Part shown: one piece after another, positions 1 through 5,905 of the stretch
Layout of the letters: the number at the start of each line of letters is the position of its first letter
How positions within the stretch are numbered: position 1 is the first letter of the stretch
Origin: 2-02-FULL-66-14 sp037443705
Lineage (GTDB): Bacteria; Pseudomonadota; Gammaproteobacteria; Burkholderiales; SG8-39
Direction of reading: 5' to 3'
Length of the DNA: 5,905 bases
NCBI GenBank assembly: GCA_037443705.1
Contig: JBBINV010000110.1
Coordinates: forward strand, 1 to 5,905
Position numbers and translations under genes: made by a program
The notes under the pieces: model-generated
Database searches by the model: none
What the model was told of the DNA's origin: nothing
The model's input: only the letters and a program-made list of their open reading frames with translations

Positions 1-175
1 GCGCCTCGAGCTTGTCGGCGCCCATCCGGTCGAATTTTCCCTGGAGGTCCGCGAACGTGCTCTTGCCGTCGATCGCCGCGAGCACGGCACGATCGCCGCG
101 GCCGAGCAGGCTCGTCTTGCCGGCGGCCTCCTGCACGCCTTTGCCGGTCTTCGAGTAGATCGCGGCAGGGTTCAT
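1..175 (-). CDS. Hypothetical protein, N-terminal 58 residues (runs off left edge)
   Basis: An open frame begins with ATG at 175 and stays open to the window edge, giving 58 residues. It starts MNPAAIYSKTGKGVQEAAGK and continues through a stretch containing DRAVLAAIDGKSTFADLQ. The visible part is soluble, with no signal peptide or membrane segment. After a polar start rich in Lys and Gly it looks mainly helical, with a 'LAAIDGK.T..DL' pattern that resembles the small helical or winged-helix-like N-terminal modules seen on some proteobacterial regulatory proteins. That resemblance comes from memory and is weak. No catalytic motif is visible, so no function is assigned. No clear Shine-Dalgarno sequence precedes the ATG. 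The gene follows the cyclase gene on the same strand after 52 bases. That gap contains a good -10 box, so the gene could be read either from the upstream operon or from its own promoter. The reading frame and codon use fit a real gene. Confidence 0.7.
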   Translation of the reverse strand, partial: MNPAAIYSKTGKGVQEAAGKTSLLGRGDRAVLAAIDGKSTFADLQGKFDRMGADKLEA

Positions 176-201
176 GTCTTGTTGTTGGCGGGGCGATCGT
201 T

Positions 202-227
202 CGGCGGGCGACCTATTATATCCGCCG
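202..227. repeat. Short inverted repeat around the TATAAT box
   Basis: CGGCGG (202-207) and CCGCCG (222-227) form 6-base arms, with a G-T wobble possible just inside and a loop of about 14 bases that holds the -10-like box. It starts directly after the cyclase stop codon. No T-run follows on the minus strand, so it is not a convincing intrinsic terminator. In a GC-rich genome such short arms can arise by chance. Confidence 0.25.
215..220 (-). promoter_or_regulatory. Putative -10 box (TATAAT) ahead of the left-edge gene
   Basis: The 52-base gap between the cyclase stop codon and the next gene contains an exact TATAAT on the minus strand, conspicuous in such GC-rich DNA. Transcription would start near 208 and leave a leader of about 33 bases before the ATG at 175. 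At the usual 17-base spacing the -35 position reads CTCGGG, inside the end of the cyclase gene, and does not match TTGACA. The box lies inside a 6-base inverted repeat (202-207 and 222-227), which could be an operator or chance. A promoter that depends on an activator is possible. Confidence 0.35.
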
Positions 228-1994
228 TCATTCCAGCCCGAGCCCGCGGAGCGTCTCCAGCAGCCGTGCGACCGATTCCCGGTCGCGGACGATCGCCAGG
301 TGAGCCTCGAACTGGCTCAGCCGGAAGCCCGGATCGTGGCGCAGGACCTCCCGCGCCTCGCGGCGGGCTTCATCCTCGCGCCCGCGCGCCAGATGCGCCG
401 CCGCCAGGATCAGCCGGCAGTCGCTGTACCCCGGCTCCCGCTCGAGCGCGAGCTTCAGTGCGCGCTCGGCCTCATCGTGCTCGCCCCGCTGGTAATGCCC
501 CACCCCGAGGATGTTCAGGTACCAGGTCGGGTAGATCGGCGAAAGACGCATCGCGCGCCGCATCTGCGCGATCGCCTCGGAGGGCCTTCCCGAGACCACG
601 TACGAGCAGGCCAGATTGGCCGCGTTGTCGGCGTGATTGGGCGCGAGCGCGACCGAGCGCTCGCCCGCCGCGATCGCCTCGTCGTGCTGGTTCGCGAGCA
701 GGTGATAGTACCCGAGCAGCGCGTGTGCGTCGGCGCAGCGCTCGTCGAGCTCGAGCGCGCGGCGCGCCAGGTCTGCCGCGCACTTCAGCGACTGCGGCGC
801 GGAATCGCTCCAGCCGTAGCGCGAGGCGCTCAGGTGGGTCCACGCCGCGCCGAGATGGCCGAGCGGCGACCCGGGCTCGAGCTCGATAACGTGCCCGAAG
901 CACGCCGCGGCCTGGACGTTCGCCTCGCGCTCGATGCGATTCAGGCATTCGAGCCCCCGGTAATAGGCATCGAGCGCCTCCGGGCGCTTCAGCAGCCGCC
1001 GCCATGCCGTCGCCTGCTCGCCGCGCAGGAGCTTGACGTCGAGCGCGGCGACGATCTCGCGCGTGATCTCGTCCTGCACTGCAAAGATGTCCTGGAGGCT
1101 CCGGTCGTAGCGCTCGGCCCACGCGTGGTGCCCGGTTCCCGCGTCGATCAGCTGCGCGGTGATGCGCACGCGCCCGCCGGCGCGCCGCACGCTTCCCTCG
1201 AGCACGTGGCTCGCGCCGAGCTCGCGCCCGACCTGGCGCACGTCGAGCGCGCGCCCCTTGTAGGTGAACGTCGAGTTGCGCGCGATCACGAGCAGGCCCG
1301 AGAGCTTCGATAGATCGGTGATGATGTCCTCGGTGATCCCGTCGCTGAAGTACTCCTCGCCCGGCTCCCCGCTCATGTTCTGGAACGGGAGCACCGCGAC
1401 CGCGGGCCGGTCGAGCGCCGCGGCCGCGGCCTGCGGAGCGGCCTGCGGCGCGGCAGGCGCACCGCCCCGCACGACGCGGTACACCCGCACCGGGCGCGCG
1501 ATGTTCTTCACCTGTTTCTCGCCGAGGTCCTCGAACTCGAGCTCGAGCTTGCCTGCGACCTGCTCGTAGGCGCTCCCGGAGACGCAGATGCCGTTTGCCT
1601 GCGCGATCGACTCGATGCGTGCCGCGACGTTGACGCCGTCACCGTAGAGCGCGCCGCCTTCGACCATCACGTCGCCGAGATTCACGCCGATGCGGAACGC
1701 CATGCGATCGGCCGGGGCCGCGCCGTCGTTGCGGCGCGCGAGCGCGTCCTGGATCGCCACCGCGCAGCGCACCGCCTCGAGCACGCTGCCGAACTCCGCG
1801 AGCAGGGAGTCGCCCGGCGCGTTCACGACGCGGCCGCGGTGCCCGCCGATCAGCCCCGACATGATCTCGTGCGAGGCTTTGAGCGCGCGCAGGGTCGCTT
1901 CCTCGTTTTCGCCCATGAGGCGGCTGAAGCCCTGCACGTCGGCGCACAGTATCGCCGCGAGCCTCCGCTGTACCGTTTCCTGCCCCTGCGCCAT
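228..1994 (-). CDS. Class III adenylate/guanylate cyclase with TolB-like and TPR regions
   Basis: A 588-residue soluble protein with no signal peptide or membrane helix. Residues 10-175 form a class III cyclase catalytic domain. The metal-binding aspartates are D19 (in CADVQGFSRLM) and D62 (in NAPGDSLLAEF), and the transition-state pair is N122 and R126 (in GDGVNVAARIES). Both purine-specifying positions are atypical: N58 stands where cyclases usually have Lys, and A115 where they have Asp, so ATP versus GTP use cannot be predicted. An Ala/Pro linker with two AAPQ repeats (181-188) leads to a TolB-like region of about 195-320 (AVLPFQNMSGE, FSDGITEDI, VLEGSVRR, WAERYDR). TPR-like helical repeats fill about 340-560. 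This architecture is known for proteobacterial cyclases in which the C-terminal part is presumed to sense or bind partners. The ATG at 1994 is chosen because the cyclase fold starts about ten residues later. It lies 9 bases after the oplAH stop, with no obvious Shine-Dalgarno sequence, which suggests translational coupling. It probably makes a cyclic nucleotide in the cytoplasm; its signal is unknown. Confidence 0.93.
   Translation of the reverse strand: MAQGQETVQRRLAAILCADVQGFSRLMGENEEATLRALKASHEIMSGLIGGHRGRVVNAPGDSLLAEFGSVLEAVRCAVAIQDALARRNDGAAPADRMAFRIGVNLGDVMVEGGALYGDGVNVAARIESIAQANGICVSGSAYEQVAGKLELEFEDLGEKQVKNIARPVRVYRVVRGGAPAAPQAAPQAAAAALDRPAVAVLPFQNMSGEPGEEYFSDGITEDIITDLSKLSGLLVIARNSTFTYKGRALDVRQVGRELGASHVLEGSVRRAGGRVRITAQLIDAGTGHHAWAERYDRSLQDIFAVQDEITREIVAALDVKLLRGEQATAWRRLLKRPEALDAYYRGLECLNRIEREANVQAAACFGHVIELEPGSPLGHLGAAWTHLSASRYGWSDSAPQSLKCAADLARRALELDERCADAHALLGYYHLLANQHDEAIAAGERSVALAPNHADNAANLACSYVVSGRPSEAIAQMRRAMRLSPIYPTWYLNILGVGHYQRGEHDEAERALKLALEREPGYSDCRLILAAAHLARGREDEARREAREVLRHDPGFRLSQFEAHLAIVRDRESVARLLETLRGLGLE
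1426..1448. repeat. 12-base tandem repeat in the cyclase linker
   Basis: The 11-mer GCGGCCTGCGG occurs at 1426-1436 and again at 1438-1448, a 12-base period. It encodes the two AAPQ units of the flexible linker between the catalytic and TolB-like regions. Being in frame, gain or loss of a unit would only lengthen or shorten the linker by four residues. Confidence 0.7.
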
Positions 1995-2003
1995 GACGCA
2001 AGT

Positions 2004-5600
<3,597 letters not shown>

Positions 5601-5606
5601 TACAAT
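5601..5606 (+). promoter_or_regulatory. Putative -10 box (TACAAT) for the transporter gene
   Basis: TACAAT on the plus strand differs from the consensus at one base and sits in the 17-base gap between the divergent starts. Transcription would begin near 5613, leaving only about five bases before the TTG at 5618, so the message would be nearly leaderless. No TTGACA-like -35 lies 16-18 bases upstream, where the sequence is the GC-rich start of oplAH. The real promoter may instead lie farther inside oplAH. Confidence 0.25.
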
Positions 5607-5617
5607 GCGATGGACAA

Positions 5618-5905
5618 TTGAATAACCGGCCCGCGTCATTATCGTTCACCCTGCTGCTCGGCGTGCTGATCGCGCTCGCGGCGCTCGGCACCGATCTCTA
5701 CGTGCCCGCGCTGCCCGCGGTGGCGGAGTCGTTCGGCGCGAGCGTGGACGCGGCGCAGCTCACGCTCACCACCTTCTTCGCGGGCTTCGCCGCGGGCCAG
5801 GTGCTCTGGGGGCCGCTTTCGGACCGCTACGGCCGCAAGCCCGTGCTCGCCGCGGGCCTCGCGCTCGCGCTCGGCGCCGCGGTCGCGGCCGCGCTCGGCG
5901 CCTCG
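5618..5905 (+). CDS. Bcr/CflA-family MFS drug-resistance transporter (5' part, runs off right edge)
   Basis: The first 96 codons of an inner-membrane drug:proton antiporter-like protein of the major facilitator superfamily. Three hydrophobic segments are visible: about residues 8-27, 47-66 and 76-94. The end of the first carries GTDLYVPALP, typical of the Bcr/CflA subfamily, which exports compounds such as bicyclomycin, chloramphenicol or sulfonamides in its characterised members. The loop between the second and third carries the MFS motif A, GPLSDRYGRKPVL, with D69 and R73. The start is placed at TTG 5618: the frame has no in-frame ATG or GTG between the upstream stop at 5540-5542 and this codon, there is no Met in the visible protein, and a later start would cut the first membrane helix. 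No Shine-Dalgarno sequence is seen. A tiny ORF (ATG GAC AAT TGA, 5610-5621) overlaps the TTG. It diverges from oplAH with 17 bases between starts. The actual substrate is unknown; export of an amino acid or peptide is also possible. Confidence 0.88.
   Translation, partial: MNNRPASLSFTLLLGVLIALAALGTDLYVPALPAVAESFGASVDAAQLTLTTFFAGFAAGQVLWGPLSDRYGRKPVLAAGLALALGAAVAAALGAS
5638..5643 (-). promoter_or_regulatory. Putative -10 box (GATAAT) for oplAH
   Basis: GATAAT on the minus strand differs from consensus at one base. It would give transcription from about 5631 and a leader of about 31 bases before the preferred oplAH ATG at 5600. The -35 region reads as GC-rich transporter coding sequence with no good match. 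If this box is used, the alternative oplAH ATG at 5639 falls within it and cannot be the start. Confidence 0.25.

Noticed and set aside
202..227. Intrinsic terminator after the cyclase gene
   Set aside because: The 6-base stem has a 14-base loop and no following T-run on the minus strand.
174..1313. Overlapping plus-strand open frames opposite the cyclase gene
   Set aside because: They give Arg/Pro/Ala-rich translations with no domain and mirror the cyclase codon pattern.

Overview
The window is a dense, GC-rich stretch of bacterial chromosome that probably comes from a betaproteobacterium or a related proteobacterium. The grounds are very high GC with G/C-ending codons, almost no intergenic DNA, a cyclase/TolB-like/TPR protein of a type common in Proteobacteria, and a Bcr/CflA-type drug exporter. 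The lineage is an inference from style and families; no rRNA or marker gene is present.

Layout, right to left on the minus strand. A fused two-domain ATP-dependent 5-oxoprolinase (oplAH, 5600 to 2004) is followed after 9 bases by a soluble class III nucleotide cyclase with TolB-like and TPR regions (1994 to 228). After a further 52 bases comes the start of an unrecognised gene that runs off the left edge (175 to 1). The three genes share a strand and could be co-transcribed. However, the 52-base gap holds a perfect TATAAT, so the last gene may also have its own promoter. On the plus strand, diverging from oplAH, a Bcr/CflA-family MFS transporter begins at a TTG codon (5618) and runs off the right edge after 96 codons.

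Function. 5-Oxoprolinase opens 5-oxoproline (pyroglutamate) to glutamate at the cost of ATP, which salvages a glutathione-cycle and damage product. The cyclase next to it keeps its metal- and transition-state residues but has lost both canonical adenine-specifying residues, so its substrate cannot be read from sequence. A link between the two enzymes (regulation, or simple co-expression) is suggested only by the tight spacing. The transporter has the shared MFS motif A, but its substrate is unknown.

The most notable points are: the oplAH-cyclase pairing; the atypical cyclase active site; the 17-base divergent gap with back-to-back -10-like boxes and an apparent TTG start; the SD-like polypurine/C7 stretch at the HyuA/HyuB domain junction; and the isolated TATAAT in the left gap. 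I see no mobile element, CRISPR array, tRNA or rRNA. No clearly undescribed system is evident; most of this looks like core metabolism and signalling.
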